Source: Gemmatimonadota bacterium (GTDB lineage Bacteria > Gemmatimonadota > Gemmatimonadetes > Longimicrobiales > Gaopeijiaceae). Taken from it: 64,000 nucleotides of DNA. The stretch is from contig DQPL01000098.1 in assembly GCA_015664885.1 (NCBI GenBank), forward strand, positions 62,001-126,000. Direction: 5' to 3'. Below the pieces are notes generated by a model. That model was not told where the DNA came from. It saw only the letters and a program-made list of their open reading frames with translations, and did not search any database. Both the position numbers and the translations under genes were made by a program. Shown in pieces: positions 1 to 10,590 of this stretch. Position 1 is the first letter of the stretch. The number at the start of each line of letters is the position of its first letter.

Positions 1-87
1 GGCTTCCAGGATGTCCCGGACCGGAATGCTTTTCGGAGTCAGTGGGACCTCACTTCGCGTGCACGCGCCTGACGTGAGGCGAATGCA

Positions 88-423
88 TCAAGACGGCTCG
101 GCCTCAGATGTGTCCTCGGGAAGCGGAGGGGCCCAGTGGTCGCGATGCTGCTGGCGCTCTCGCTTCAACATGCGTGTGACACGATCGATTGCCTTATCGA
201 GCGCGGACCGGAACTCGCGTTCTTCGGCGTGTGCCACGACTGGCTCTGCTCCGTCTATGTGGAGGACCACCTCGGCCTTCCTGGTGTGCTTTTCTTCAGT
301 GTAGGTCACTTCGGCCGAGGCGACCCGCGGGTCGTAACGGATCAGTTTTTGGATCTGTTGCTCGGTGCGGGTGAGCAGCTCGTCCGGGACGTTGCAGTGC
401 CTGGCAGTGATCTGAACTCTCAA
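88..423 (-). CDS. hpf: Ribosome hibernation-promoting factor (HPF/RaiA family)
   Basis: 111 aa; MRVQITARHCNVPDELLTRTEQQIQKL... with HPF-like E-V-x-Y and DKAIDR motifs. Confidence 0.88.
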   Translation of the reverse strand: MRVQITARHCNVPDELLTRTEQQIQKLIRYDPRVASAEVTYTEEKHTRKAEVVLHIDGAEPVVAHAEEREFRSALDKAIDRVTRMLKRERQQHRDHWAPPLPEDTSEAEPS

Positions 424-468
424 GAGAACCTCCCGAAAAGATCGTTAGCAGACCGCCTCCCAAAAAAA

Positions 469-1608
469 CTAGCCGAGCGCGGATCCGGCCACCACCCGAC
501 TCAAAAAGGCCTCCATCTGGTCCGCTGATGCGTCCCACGAGTACTGCTCCGCGAAGCTCCGCGCCATTCGACCCATCGCCTGGCGCCGCTCGTCATCCTC
601 CAGAAGCGATGCGATCGAGTTGGCGAGCGTGCGCACGTCGCCGTGGGGCACGAGTAGGCCGGTCTCTCCGTCCACGACGCTTTCCCGCAGACCGGGAGCG
701 TCGCTCGCGATGCTGGGCGTCCCGCAAGCACTCGCCTCCATGATCGAGATGCCCCATCCCTCGTTGGGCGACGTCAGCGCGTGCAGCCAGGACGTTCGGA
801 ACAGGTCCAGTTTCTCCTCTTCCTTAACGAACCCGTGAAAGCTCACGCGGTCCGCCACACCGAGCTCGTGGGCGACCTTCTCGAGGCGCGCACGATCGTC
901 GCCGCTGCCTCCAATCCTCAGGGTTACGTCGGACCCATCGGAGGCGAGCAGAGCCACCGCGCGTAGGAGAAGATCGACCCTCTTGTACTTCTTCAATCGT
1001 CCCAAGAAGAGCAGCGAGGGCTCGGGCGTGCGCAGGCCTTCAGGGTGGGGGGTGTAGCGTTCGAGATCGATGCCGTTGGGAATGACTTCTATTCGGCTGG
1101 CATCGAGACCGCGGCGCCCGAGGTCTTCCCTAGTGCTTGCCGAGACGGCGATCGTAGGTGCACTGCGGAAGACGAACGGGATCGGCCGCTCGAGCAACCA
1201 CGTCGCGGCCGCCAGCGGGAACGAGGCCTCTTGGAACGCCGTAGCGCCGAAGAGATGGTGCACGAGCGCCACAACGGGTGCGTGTGTCCAGTAGCGCGTG
1301 AATAGTGGGACCTTGTTCAGGTCCTCGACGACGACGTCGAAGGGTCTGTCCCTCAGCCGACGCCCGAAATAACGAGGCGCCGCAAGCGAAAAGGTGTAGC
1401 GTGCGCCGGTGCGGTGGACGTCGATGCCGTCGAGCTCGGCGCGGGGATCGCAGCCTCTCCAACCGGAGGCGAGGAGGGTGATCTCATGGCCGCGTTCCGC
1501 AAGGCGCCCGAAGGTCTCGTGCAGGTGCGCCTCCGCTCCCCCGGCCTGCGGATTTTCACGGTCGAGCCAATTCACAACCAGGACGCGCATCGGCGCGACG
1601 TCACTCAC
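469..1608 (-). CDS. Glycosyltransferase family 4 (GT-B)
   Basis: 379 aa; GGAEAHLHETFGRLAERGHEIT, EASACGTPSIASDAPGLRESVVDGETGLLVPHGD motifs. Confidence 0.9.
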   Translation of the reverse strand: MSDVAPMRVLVVNWLDRENPQAGGAEAHLHETFGRLAERGHEITLLASGWRGCDPRAELDGIDVHRTGARYTFSLAAPRYFGRRLRDRPFDVVVEDLNKVPLFTRYWTHAPVVALVHHLFGATAFQEASFPLAAATWLLERPIPFVFRSAPTIAVSASTREDLGRRGLDASRIEVIPNGIDLERYTPHPEGLRTPEPSLLFLGRLKKYKRVDLLLRAVALLASDGSDVTLRIGGSGDDRARLEKVAHELGVADRVSFHGFVKEEEKLDLFRTSWLHALTSPNEGWGISIMEASACGTPSIASDAPGLRESVVDGETGLLVPHGDVRTLANSIASLLEDDERRQAMGRMARSFAEQYSWDASADQMEAFLSRVVAGSALG

Positions 1609-2060
1609 GACGGAACGCCTTCGTGCCCCTTGAAGAGTGCATCGAGAACGCCATTCACGAAGCGCGGCGAGTCCTCGCCGCCGTATGCCTCAGCGAGTCG
1701 AATCGCTTCCTGGATCGAGACCTTCGGGGGCACCTCCTCGATGTACAGAATCTCGACGGCCCCTATGCGAAGGATGGCACGGTCGATCTTTCCGACTCGC
1801 TCGAGCCTCCAATTGTCCAGCGCGCTGGACACCCTGGCATCCACCTCCCCGAGATGTTCTTCCAGCAGCCTGAGCACCGAGCGGATATACGGAAGCCTAC
1901 GGGGAGAGACCCTCCTGGTCGCCACGGTATCCACCAACGCGTCCCTGAGGCTGCCATCGAAGCTCGCGCTCTCCCACCGATAGTGGATCTGAAGCAACCA
2001 CGCACGCGCCCGGTGCCTGTCGATGCGCTCGGCCAGCCCGAGACGTTCGCTTTCTGTCAC
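1605..2060 (-). CDS. nusB: Transcription antitermination factor NusB
   Basis: 151 aa; RARAWLLQIHYRWE..., IPPKVSIQEAIRLAEAYGGEDSPRFVNGVLDAL-like C-terminus. Confidence 0.9.
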   Translation of the reverse strand: MTESERLGLAERIDRHRARAWLLQIHYRWESASFDGSLRDALVDTVATRRVSPRRLPYIRSVLRLLEEHLGEVDARVSSALDNWRLERVGKIDRAILRIGAVEILYIEEVPPKVSIQEAIRLAEAYGGEDSPRFVNGVLDALFKGHEGVPS

Positions 2061-2542
2061 TCCAGAGCCTTATAGACATCAACCATCTTGAGAGCGGCGA
2101 AGGCGGCCTCATAGCCCTTGTTGTCCTTGCCGTCTCCCGCACGCGCCAGCGCCTGGGGGTGATCGTCGGTGGTTAGGACGCCAAATAGCACGGGAATCGA
2201 TGCCGAGCGCGCCACCGCGCCCAAACCGGCCGATGCTTCCGTGCACACGTAGTCGAAATGGGGCGTATCGCCGCGGATCACGCAGCCGAGCGCAATGATT
2301 GCGTCGTGCCGATTCAGGCCAATGATGCGGGCCGCGGTGGGCGGTAGCTCCCACGCACCCGGCACGTGAACGACCTCCACGTCGTCGCGCGCCCCGCCGT
2401 GTTGCTCGAGGCACGCGAGCGCGCCGGCCAGAAGACGGTCGGTGATGTCGGCGTTGAACCGGCTTACGACGATCGCGATGCGGAGCCCGGCGGCTTGCAG
2501 AGAATCTCGTGAGTTGTCGACGAAGGAACCGTCGCTGCTCAC
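2057..2542 (-). CDS. ribH: 6,7-dimethyl-8-ribityllumazine synthase
   Basis: 161 aa; [44 protein letters not shown]. Confidence 0.95.
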   Translation of the reverse strand: MSSDGSFVDNSRDSLQAAGLRIAIVVSRFNADITDRLLAGALACLEQHGGARDDVEVVHVPGAWELPPTAARIIGLNRHDAIIALGCVIRGDTPHFDYVCTEASAGLGAVARSASIPVLFGVLTTDDHPQALARAGDGKDNKGYEAAFAALKMVDVYKALE

Positions 2543-3738
2543 AGGATGTGTCCGAGCTTCGCGCGTTTGGTCTCGAGGTAGCCTTCGTTGTGCTCGCCCG
2601 GCTCCACTAGGAGAGGCTCCCGACCGGTGATCTCGATGTCGTAGCCGTCGAGGCCAACGATTTTGCGTGGATTGTTCGTCAGCAGCCGGATCGAATGCAG
2701 CCCGAGGTCCAGGAGGATCTGTGCGCCGATGCCGTAGTCGCGCAGGTCGGGCTTGAAGCCCAGCTCTTGGTTGGCTTCGACCGTGTCCATGCCTTCATCC
2801 TGCAGCTGATAGGCTTTGAGCTTGTTGACGAGCCCAATGCCGCGGCCCTCCTGGCGCAGATAGACGATAGCGCCCTGCCCCTCTTCTTCGATCTGACGCA
2901 TCGCGGCAGCCAGCTGCTCTCCGCAATCACAACGCTCGGATCCGAAAACGTCCCCAGTCATGCACTCGGAGTGCATGCGCACCAGCACGTTTCCCTTGCC
3001 GGTGATGTCGCCCTTCACGAGCGCCAGATGCTCCCGCTTGTCGAGGATGCTCTCGTATGCGAAGACGCGGAAATCGCCGAAACGGGTCGGCAGGGCGGCT
3101 TCCGCCACGCGTTCGACGATGCGGGTCCTCCTGAGCCGATATGCGACGAGGTCGGCGACCGTGATGAACTTGAGCCGGTGTTCCTGGGCGAAGCGCTCAA
3201 GCTCAGGACGACGCGCCATCGTGCCGTCCTCATTGAGGATTTCGCAGATGACGCCCACGGGAGGAAGCCCAGCGAGCCTAGCGAGATCTACAGAGGCTTC
3301 GGTCTGCCCGACACGTCGCAAGACGCCGCCGGCTTTCGCCCGGAGCGGGAACATGTGCCCCGGCCGTCGCAAGTCGCCCGGAACGGTTTCAGGGTCCATC
3401 AGGACTTCGATGGTCTTCGCGCGGTCGTGAGCGCTGATCCCGGTCGTGACCCCGAAGCGTTCGTGCGCGTCGACCGCGATTGTGAACGCGGTCCCCTGGG
3501 GGTCGGTGTTACGATCAGCCATGGGTGGAAGATCGAGCTCGTCCGCGCGCTCAGGCGTGAGCGTCACGCAGATCAGGCCTCGACCGTGTCTGGCCATGAA
3601 GTTCACGTGGTCAGGCGTGACCATAGCCGCGGCCATGACCAGGTCGCCTTCGTTTTCCCGATCTTCGTCGTCGGCCACGATCACCATCCGACCCAGCCGG
3701 ATGTCCTCGATGGCTTCTTCGACGCGGTCGAGCTTCAT
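2539..3738 (-). CDS. ribBA: Bifunctional 3,4-dihydroxy-2-butanone-4-phosphate synthase / GTP cyclohydrolase II
   Basis: 399 aa; [17 protein letters not shown] and [23 protein letters not shown] motifs. Confidence 0.95.
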   Translation of the reverse strand: MKLDRVEEAIEDIRLGRMVIVADDEDRENEGDLVMAAAMVTPDHVNFMARHGRGLICVTLTPERADELDLPPMADRNTDPQGTAFTIAVDAHERFGVTTGISAHDRAKTIEVLMDPETVPGDLRRPGHMFPLRAKAGGVLRRVGQTEASVDLARLAGLPPVGVICEILNEDGTMARRPELERFAQEHRLKFITVADLVAYRLRRTRIVERVAEAALPTRFGDFRVFAYESILDKREHLALVKGDITGKGNVLVRMHSECMTGDVFGSERCDCGEQLAAAMRQIEEEGQGAIVYLRQEGRGIGLVNKLKAYQLQDEGMDTVEANQELGFKPDLRDYGIGAQILLDLGLHSIRLLTNNPRKIVGLDGYDIEITGREPLLVEPGEHNEGYLETKRAKLGHIL

Positions 3739-4352
3739 GACTCATTCCTTTCGGGGTCCCCGCGGCTCGCAAGGACTCGTTGTACGTACTTGCCGATCAT
3801 GTCACCCTCGACGTTGACGGGTGCGCCGGCCGTGAGGCCACCGAGATTTGTGTGCTGATAGGTGAACGGAATCACCCCGATCCGGCAAACCCGATTCGGT
3901 AAAAGATCGCTGATGGTGAGGCTTACCCCGTTGAGCGTGATCGATCCGTGCCTGACGCTCAGGGCGAACACGTCACGTGGGACCTCGAAGTCCATGATCC
4001 AGTACTCACCGTCTTCTATAACATGGGTGAGGTGACCGATCCCATCTACGTGTCCCTGAACGAGATGGCCATCTACGCGTCCCCCCAGAACCATGGCCTG
4101 CTCGAGGTTGAGTCGCTCGCCTTCTTGATAGCCGCCGGCGACGGTTCGTTCGAGCGTCGTACCGATGACATCGACCGTGAAGGTCGCCTGCTCGATCGAC
4201 GTGGCGGTCAGGCACGCCCCGTCGACGGCCACCGAGGTGCCCTCGCGCAGCTCAGAGACGATCTCGGGCGCCTCGATCCATAACCTACAGGTCGAATCAA
4301 GCGTCTCGATGCGAGCCAACGTGCCGGTACACTCCACGATGCCAGTGAACAT
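3735..4352 (-). CDS. ribE: Riboflavin synthase alpha chain
   Basis: 205 aa; [12 protein letters not shown]..., two lumazine-binding repeats. Confidence 0.95.
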   Translation of the reverse strand: MFTGIVECTGTLARIETLDSTCRLWIEAPEIVSELREGTSVAVDGACLTATSIEQATFTVDVIGTTLERTVAGGYQEGERLNLEQAMVLGGRVDGHLVQGHVDGIGHLTHVIEDGEYWIMDFEVPRDVFALSVRHGSITLNGVSLTISDLLPNRVCRIGVIPFTYQHTNLGGLTAGAPVNVEGDMIGKYVQRVLASRGDPERNES

Positions 4353-5500
4353 CAGCCTCCCTCGCGGTCCAGCACGATGAGCGTATCGCGTCCGTGCGTC
4401 TCCGGAGCCAACGCCGGCGAAAAACGGCTCCAGTCGAGGGATTCTGCTTCCTCAGAGAATGCGGCGACACCCTGGGAGCCAAGAGTGATAGGTGAGATCA
4501 TGCAATAAACTCGTTGCACGCGGTCTTCGCGGAGAAGACTCGCGGCCAGGCGCGCACCGCCCTCGCACAGAATCGACTCCACGCCGATTTCCCAAGCAAC
4601 ACTCAGAACGGCACCCAGCTCGAGCCCGTTCTGGTCGTGCGGGACCGGGTGAAGCTGAGCTCCAGCGGACTCCAGCCGTTCGATGTCACCCTCATCGACG
4701 TCTTGGCGGGTGAATACGTGCACTGGTGCGTCCGCAATGTCGTCGAAGAGCGCCGCGTTCGCCTGCATTTCGCCGCGAGCGTCGAGGATCAGCCGCCGCA
4801 CCGGGGTGCGGCCGCGCGACACCTCGCGCACGGTGAGGCGAGGATCGTCCGCGCGCACCGTCCCGCTCCCGACCATCACGCCGTCGAAACCGGTGCGCAG
4901 ACGATGCACCTCCCGCTCCGCCTCGGGTCCGCTGATGCGCGTGCTCTCTCCCGGGGCCCCGGCGATACGCCCGTCCAGGCTCATCGCCAACTTCAGAGCG
5001 ACGTACGGAGTCTTGTGTGTGTGCGTGTGGAAGAACGCGGGATTCTCCGCGCGCCCCACCTGTTCTCCCCACACCGGGCCGACGACCTCGATCCCCGAGC
5101 GGCGCAGGGCGTCTGCGCCTCCGCCCTCGCGCTTGCCAGGCTCGGCGACCCCGTAGATGACCCGAGACACGCCCGCGCGCACGAGAGCATCGGCGCACGG
5201 CGGGGTCTTACCCTCGTGGTTGCACGGCTCCAGGCTGACGAAGGCGGTGGCGCCCTCTGCGCTACTGCGAGCCTCGCCGAGCGCCACGATCTCCGCGTGG
5301 GGTCCACCGAATTCCGCGTGATATCCCTGCCCTACCAGGCGCCCGTCACGCACGATGACACAGCCCACGAGCGGATTGGGGTGCACGCGCCCCCAGCCAC
5401 CCCGCGCGAGAGTCCTGGCCCACTCGAGATGGGCCACGTCTTCGCGAGTGAGCCGTTCGTCGTCCAATGTCACGTTGTCCATGGCTGTCTCGTCGTCCAT
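4352..5500 (-). CDS. ribD: Bifunctional diaminohydroxyphosphoribosylaminopyrimidine deaminase / 5-amino-6-(5-phosphoribosylamino)uracil reductase
   Basis: 382 aa; HAEIVALGEA, SLEPCNHEGKTPPCADAL, SLDGRIA. Confidence 0.93.
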   Translation of the reverse strand: MDDETAMDNVTLDDERLTREDVAHLEWARTLARGGWGRVHPNPLVGCVIVRDGRLVGQGYHAEFGGPHAEIVALGEARSSAEGATAFVSLEPCNHEGKTPPCADALVRAGVSRVIYGVAEPGKREGGGADALRRSGIEVVGPVWGEQVGRAENPAFFHTHTHKTPYVALKLAMSLDGRIAGAPGESTRISGPEAEREVHRLRTGFDGVMVGSGTVRADDPRLTVREVSRGRTPVRRLILDARGEMQANAALFDDIADAPVHVFTRQDVDEGDIERLESAGAQLHPVPHDQNGLELGAVLSVAWEIGVESILCEGGARLAASLLREDRVQRVYCMISPITLGSQGVAAFSEEAESLDWSRFSPALAPETHGRDTLIVLDREGG

Positions 5501-5513
5501 GGCCAGTAGTGTG

Positions 5514-6482
5514 CTAGATCGTCAGCCGCGCCGCGAGGTTCCCGAACGCGCTACCCCGAGTCGGGTCGAAGTCCGCGCCGCCGTAGCCGGAGGGCGCGGT
5601 GAAGCCCTTGGCCCACCCAAACTCCGCCGACAACTGCAACACCAGGAAGTTCAAGGAGGCTCCGCCGAAGAAGAGCGGCCGACTGGCTTCCAGTGGTGCC
5701 TCTACGGTGACGCTGCTCAGCCTGTCACCTACCCGGATGCGTGCATCTGTGGTGTAGGCGTCCCAGCCCACGCCCACTAGGAGACCGACAGCGAAGAGGT
5801 CTTTGCCCACAACCAGGCGATAAGAAGCGACACTCGGGTCGATCTCTATCTCGGTCGGATCGCCCAGGGGGACGCTGCCCATGCGCACGACACCGAGCAG
5901 CCTGCGCGAGGCGGAGACCGTGATGCCGGGCAGCGTGAACGTCTCCCGCAGGATGCCGACGCGTGCGCCGACGGAGAGTGAGCCTACCTGCCCGTTGAAT
6001 CCCTGTGCCTCTCGCAGGAAGACGACGCTCGTTTGTGCGAGCAAGTCGAGCGACAGAAAGCCCCCCACCGTCGGCATCAAGTGTATTCCGTCGAATACTC
6101 CGAGAGAAAAACTGCCGTGCAGGGTCGGCAGGAAGAATCTGGCCTCTTTCGCGGGCGCGTTCTGCCGGTCTGTCAGGTCGGGCAGCCGCGCGAGCAGTCC
6201 GCCTGCGCGCACCGAGAGCGCGAGTCGTGGCGTGCTGCCGATCCGCCTCCCGAGCGTAGTCGGGCTTCCGGCGATATCGGACCCGAGCCCAGCCAGCAGG
6301 CCTGTAGCTGCGAGCACCGCTTGAGACGCGATGGCTCCCTCGAGGCACTGTGTCGTCGATGCTGGCGCCGCCGACTGGCAACGCTCTGCGAGGGCGGTCA
6401 CGTCTTGCGCGACGAGCCGCGGCGAGAAGGCGACAACCACGGCGAGATAGAAGCACGCGCCCAGCGGAAAGCCTCCGGTCAC
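5514..6482 (-). CDS. Hypothetical exported/outer-membrane beta-barrel-like protein
   Basis: 322 aa; hydrophobic N-terminus, alternating amphipathic strands, no recognised family. Confidence 0.6.
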   Translation of the reverse strand: MTGGFPLGACFYLAVVVAFSPRLVAQDVTALAERCQSAAPASTTQCLEGAIASQAVLAATGLLAGLGSDIAGSPTTLGRRIGSTPRLALSVRAGGLLARLPDLTDRQNAPAKEARFFLPTLHGSFSLGVFDGIHLMPTVGGFLSLDLLAQTSVVFLREAQGFNGQVGSLSVGARVGILRETFTLPGITVSASRRLLGVVRMGSVPLGDPTEIEIDPSVASYRLVVGKDLFAVGLLVGVGWDAYTTDARIRVGDRLSSVTVEAPLEASRPLFFGGASLNFLVLQLSAEFGWAKGFTAPSGYGGADFDPTRGSAFGNLAARLTI

Positions 6483-7507
6483 TGGTAGGCGACGCCCTCG
6501 CCGGGTACGATCCGGCCGATGACCCGCGAGCCGATGCCTCGCTCAGCTGCGCTGGCTGCTACCGCATCTACATCGTGTTCCGACACGATCGCGATCATGC
6601 CGATGCCCATGTTGAAAACGCGATCCATCTCGTAGCGGTCGACGTTGCCGGCGTCCTGCAGCGTCTGGAAGACTGATGGCACGCGCCAGCTCCCCCGGTC
6701 GACCGTGGCACCGAGGCCGTCCGGGAGGACCCTCGGCAGATTGCCTGGGATGCCCCCTCCGGTGACATGCGCCAGTCCACGGATGACCCCGGTATCGAAG
6801 AGTCGCTTGAAGACGGGCAAATAGCTGCCATGCACGCTCAAGAGCTCTTCGCCCACCGAGCGCCCCGTGCCGGGCAGCTCATCGTCAACGCTCAGGCCCA
6901 TCACGTCGAAGACGATCCGGCGCGCGAGCGTGTACCCGTTGGTATGCAGGCCGGACGAGTCCAGTCCCACCAGCAGGTCCCCGCTTTCGATGCGCGAGCC
7001 GTCGATGATGAGGCTCCGATCTACGATGCCGACCACGAAACCGGCGAGATCGTACTCGCCGGGCGCGTAGAAATCGCGCATTTGCGCGGTCTCGCCGCCC
7101 AGGAGGGCACAATCGTTCTCTTTGCAGCCGACCGCGACTCCGCGCACGACCTCTTGAACGACGTCTTCGTCCATCTCGCCGACGGCGAGATAGTCGAGAA
7201 AGAAGAGCGGGCGGGCTCCCTGAACCAGGATGTCGTTGACGCAGTGGTTCACCAGGCAGTGCCCTACTGAGTCGTGCCGGCCTGTGGCAAACGCGAGTTT
7301 CAGCTTCGTTCCCGCGCCGTCCGCGCTCGCGACCAGCACCTGCGGGTCCCCGCCTTCCGGGACTTGGTACAGCCCTCCGAAGGAGCCCAACTCGGAGAGC
7401 GTGAAGCGATCCGCCGTGGAAGCCACTAGGTCCTTCAGGCCCACCTTGGCGCGATCGCCGGCTTCGAGGTCGACGCCGGCGTCTCGGTAGCTCAGCTGTT
7501 CAGACAC
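6479..7507 (-). CDS. purM: Phosphoribosylformylglycinamidine cyclo-ligase
   Basis: 342 aa; SYRDAGVDLEAG, GVATKLK-like DGAGTKLKLA, GGETAQM, HVTGGGIPGNLPRVLP. Confidence 0.95.
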   Translation of the reverse strand: MSEQLSYRDAGVDLEAGDRAKVGLKDLVASTADRFTLSELGSFGGLYQVPEGGDPQVLVASADGAGTKLKLAFATGRHDSVGHCLVNHCVNDILVQGARPLFFLDYLAVGEMDEDVVQEVVRGVAVGCKENDCALLGGETAQMRDFYAPGEYDLAGFVVGIVDRSLIIDGSRIESGDLLVGLDSSGLHTNGYTLARRIVFDVMGLSVDDELPGTGRSVGEELLSVHGSYLPVFKRLFDTGVIRGLAHVTGGGIPGNLPRVLPDGLGATVDRGSWRVPSVFQTLQDAGNVDRYEMDRVFNMGIGMIAIVSEHDVDAVAASAAERGIGSRVIGRIVPGEGVAYQ

Positions 7508-8429
7508 GTTCCTCCACCTGTACCAGTGCTTCGAATGCCGTCATCTGGTGAAACCCCAGCATACGTTCTTCGATGGCATCGGGGATCAGATCGATCAAGC
7601 GATCGACGCTGAAGCGCTCGACCGCGTAGGAGCCCATGACGGATCCATACACCATGGCCCGCCGAATGTCGTCCGTGTCGAGTGATCCCGCAGCAGCGAT
7701 GTGTCCCATGAAGCCACCAGCAAAAGCGTCTCCTGCGCCCGTCGGATCGAATACCTCTTCCAACGGGAAGCCTGGCACGTGGAACAGCCAGTCGTCCGCG
7801 AAGAGGATCGCGCCGTGCTCTCCCTTCTTCACTACGACGATGTCGGGCCCGCGCTCTCGAATCCAACGTGAAGCCCTCAGCAGATTTGGTTCGTCGGCGA
7901 GCTGTCGTGCCTCCTCGTCGTTGACCATGAGGATGTGCACGCGATCCAGCAGAGAAACGAGTGACTCCCGGCCTCCCTCGATCCAGTAGTTCATGGTGTC
8001 GCAGGCGATGACTTCTGGAGACTCGACCTGGTCGAGCACGTCGTGCTGGAGTACCGGATCGATGTTGCCGAGGAAGACGTAGCGGGACTGACGGAACGGC
8101 TCAGGAATCTTCGGCTGGAAATCGGCGAAAACGCCGAGCTCGGTAGCGAGCGTGTCTCGACCGCTCAGGTCCGAATGATACCTACCCGCCCAGAAGAAGC
8201 TCTTGCCTTCCCGCTGCTCGATGCCGGAGAGGTCGGCCCCCCGGTTGGTCAGGAAGTCGAGATCGTCGAGCGGGTAGTCGTCCCCCACGACGCCCACTAA
8301 GCGCACGGGCGCGAACAATGTTGCCGCAGATGCGAAGAAGACGGCCGAACCGCCCAGGACCCGTTCGGCCTTGGCGAACGGTGTCTCGACCGAGTCGAGC
8401 GCAATGCTACCTACGCAGAGAATCGACAT
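7500..8429 (-). CDS. PfkB-family carbohydrate kinase
   Basis: 309 aa; GGSAVFFASAA, DPTGAGDAFAGGFMG. Confidence 0.88.
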   Translation of the reverse strand: MSILCVGSIALDSVETPFAKAERVLGGSAVFFASAATLFAPVRLVGVVGDDYPLDDLDFLTNRGADLSGIEQREGKSFFWAGRYHSDLSGRDTLATELGVFADFQPKIPEPFRQSRYVFLGNIDPVLQHDVLDQVESPEVIACDTMNYWIEGGRESLVSLLDRVHILMVNDEEARQLADEPNLLRASRWIRERGPDIVVVKKGEHGAILFADDWLFHVPGFPLEEVFDPTGAGDAFAGGFMGHIAAAGSLDTDDIRRAMVYGSVMGSYAVERFSVDRLIDLIPDAIEERMLGFHQMTAFEALVQVEERV

Positions 8430-8454
8430 GTCATCATCTCAGGGAGGGTGCTTT

Positions 8455-10149
8455 CTAAGGTTCTTCGTCCAGAATCGCCCGGTCCATCCGTGTCGGCGCT
8501 GAAATGCCGAGCACAGTGAGGCCGTTCCTCAGCACGATTTGCACCGCACGAGCGAGTACCAGACGAGCCTGACGTATCTCAGGGTCTTCCGCCAGCACCG
8601 CGAGCTCGGGGTTCCGGGTCGGATTGCCCGCATGATACCACCCGTTGGTCGAGCCCGCCGTCTGTTCGAGGTACTCACAGAGGACGTGCGGAGTGCATTG
8701 GCGTGCAGAACGCTCGAGCGTCTCTGTGAACTCGCCCAGGTTCTTCACCAGCTCGCGTTCGAGCTCATGGTCGAGCACGCTCAGATCAGTCGCTCCGGCT
8801 TCGATCGACTCGGCTTCGATTCCCGCCTTGGCGAATATCGAGCACATGCGTGCGTGTGCGTACTGAATCTTGTACACGGGGTTCTTGTCGGACTGGTCCA
8901 GCGCTGCGTCGACATCGAAGAGCATATGTGCGTCGGGCTTGCGCATCTGGAAGAAGTAGCGCGTGACGTCGACTCCGACCTCGTCGTACAGCTCCCGTAG
9001 AGACAGCGCGGAGCCCGCTCGCTTGGAGAACTTCACGTCCTCTCCGTCGCGTGTCGCGCGGACCATTTGGTGTAACACGTACTCGGGGAATCCCTCGGGC
9101 AGCCCCAGGGCCTGCGTACCGCCACGCACGCGGTCCACGGTCCCGTGGTGATCCGAACCCTGTACGTTGATGACCCGGTGGAAGCCGCGCTGCCACTTGT
9201 GAAGGTGGTACGCGACGTCCGGCACGAAGTACGTGGGAAGGCCATTGCTACGGACCATCACCCGGTCCTTCTGGTCCCCGAATTCCGTGGTCTTGAACCA
9301 GGTCGCCCCCTCGTGCTCATACACGAGTCCCGTATCCTTCAGGGCCTGGATGGCGGCTTCTACCCGACCCTCGCTGTACAGGGAAGACTCGAGGTAGAAC
9401 TCGTCGAAGAAGACCCTGAAGTCGTTGAGATCGCGGTCTTGTTCTGCACGCAGAATCGGTACCACGAAGGCTCGGATCTCGTCCAGGCTCTGCTCGGCGA
9501 AGTCCCGGACGTACCGGTCACCTACCTCCTGGGCGAGGCCTTCCGCGATTTCCGTGATGTATCCACCGTGATAGCCGCCCTCGGGGATCTCGGCCTCGAG
9601 TCCGAAGTGTTGCAAGTAGCGCGCGTGCACGCTCAGCACGAGCGACTCCATCTGCAGGCCGACATTGTTGTAGTAGAACTCACGGTGGACTTGCCAGCCG
9701 GTCCAGGTCAAAAGCGAGGCAATCGCGTCCCCGAGCGCGGCTTGGCGCCCGTGGCCGATGTGTAGGGGGCCGGTGGGGTTGGCCGAGACGAACTCGACCA
9801 TGACACGCTCTCCGCCTCCGGTCTCGCTTCGCCCCCAGGCCTCGTCGCGCACGAGAATGCCACGCAGCACCGACGCCACAACGCCCGAAGACAGCCGGAA
9901 ATTGAGGAAGCCCGGCCCCGCGACCTCGACCGCTTCGACACCTGCGGCCTCCAGGTCGAGCGACTCCGCGATCTGCTCAGCGATCTGTCGGGGGGAACGC
10001 TTCAGTTCGCGGGCGAGCGTCATCGCCACATTGCTGGCGACGTCGCCGTGGCTGAGATCGCGAGGGCGCTCCAGTTGCACGGTTGGCTGCTCCACACCCA
10101 TCTGCCGCAGGACCGCGCACAGCGCGGCCTCAATCTTCCCGTGGCTCAT
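8455..10149 (-). CDS. argS: Arginyl-tRNA synthetase (start placed at internal ATG)
   Basis: MSHGKIEAALC... ; SANPTGPLHIGHGRQAALGD signature; ORF-track extension beyond 10149 is antisense to the zinc-ribbon gene. Confidence 0.93.
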   Translation of the reverse strand: MSHGKIEAALCAVLRQMGVEQPTVQLERPRDLSHGDVASNVAMTLARELKRSPRQIAEQIAESLDLEAAGVEAVEVAGPGFLNFRLSSGVVASVLRGILVRDEAWGRSETGGGERVMVEFVSANPTGPLHIGHGRQAALGDAIASLLTWTGWQVHREFYYNNVGLQMESLVLSVHARYLQHFGLEAEIPEGGYHGGYITEIAEGLAQEVGDRYVRDFAEQSLDEIRAFVVPILRAEQDRDLNDFRVFFDEFYLESSLYSEGRVEAAIQALKDTGLVYEHEGATWFKTTEFGDQKDRVMVRSNGLPTYFVPDVAYHLHKWQRGFHRVINVQGSDHHGTVDRVRGGTQALGLPEGFPEYVLHQMVRATRDGEDVKFSKRAGSALSLRELYDEVGVDVTRYFFQMRKPDAHMLFDVDAALDQSDKNPVYKIQYAHARMCSIFAKAGIEAESIEAGATDLSVLDHELERELVKNLGEFTETLERSARQCTPHVLCEYLEQTAGSTNGWYHAGNPTRNPELAVLAEDPEIRQARLVLARAVQIVLRNGLTVLGISAPTRMDRAILDEEP

Positions 10150-10153
10150 CTGC

Positions 10154-10513
10154 TCAGTTGTCCGAGGATGAGCCTTTGGAAGAACTCGACCCGCCGCTGC
10201 CGCCCGAGGAGGACGAGCTCGTCGGTGATCCCGAAGACGAGTCCTTGGACGAGCTCCCCGACGAATCTCCAGAGGAGGAGTCCTTGGACGAGCTCGTCGG
10301 TGATGAGTCCGCGGATGCCTTCTTCTTGTAGTCCTCGGACCGGTTGTCCGTGATGTAGAAACCGTCGCCCTTGAACAGGAAGCCTGCGCCACCCGAGATC
10401 TGACGCTGCGCCTTGGCCCCGCACTCGGGACATTCGGACAGGGGGTCATCCGACATCCTCTGGAAGACCTCGAACTCGTGCCCGTTCGGGCAGTGGTATT
10501 CGTACGTAGGCAT
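10154..10513 (-). CDS. FmdB-family zinc ribbon protein with Ser-rich C-terminal tail
   Basis: MPTYEYHCPNGHEFEVFQRMSDDPLSECPECGAKAQRQISGGAGFLFKGDGFYITDNRS then Ser/Gly/Asp-rich tail. Confidence 0.88.
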   Translation of the reverse strand: MPTYEYHCPNGHEFEVFQRMSDDPLSECPECGAKAQRQISGGAGFLFKGDGFYITDNRSEDYKKKASADSSPTSSSKDSSSGDSSGSSSKDSSSGSPTSSSSSGGSGGSSSSKGSSSDN

Positions 10514-10590
10514 GCGCAGAAAACGGGCAGGGAAGCGGCTCGATGCCGGGAGATACGGCCCAGGAACGTAACTCTCCTGGGCTGGACAGC

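Noticed and set aside
2695-3858. 387-aa plus-strand ORF
   Set aside because: Antisense to ribBA with no family-like sequence; long antisense ORFs are expected at this GC content. The same applies to 4514-5509, 11659-12672, 14479-15642, 25487-26395, 43936-45246 and 52362-53267.
5501-5513. FMN riboswitch upstream of ribD
   Set aside because: Only 13 nt separate ribD from the upstream gene; no RFN-like conserved sequence seen.
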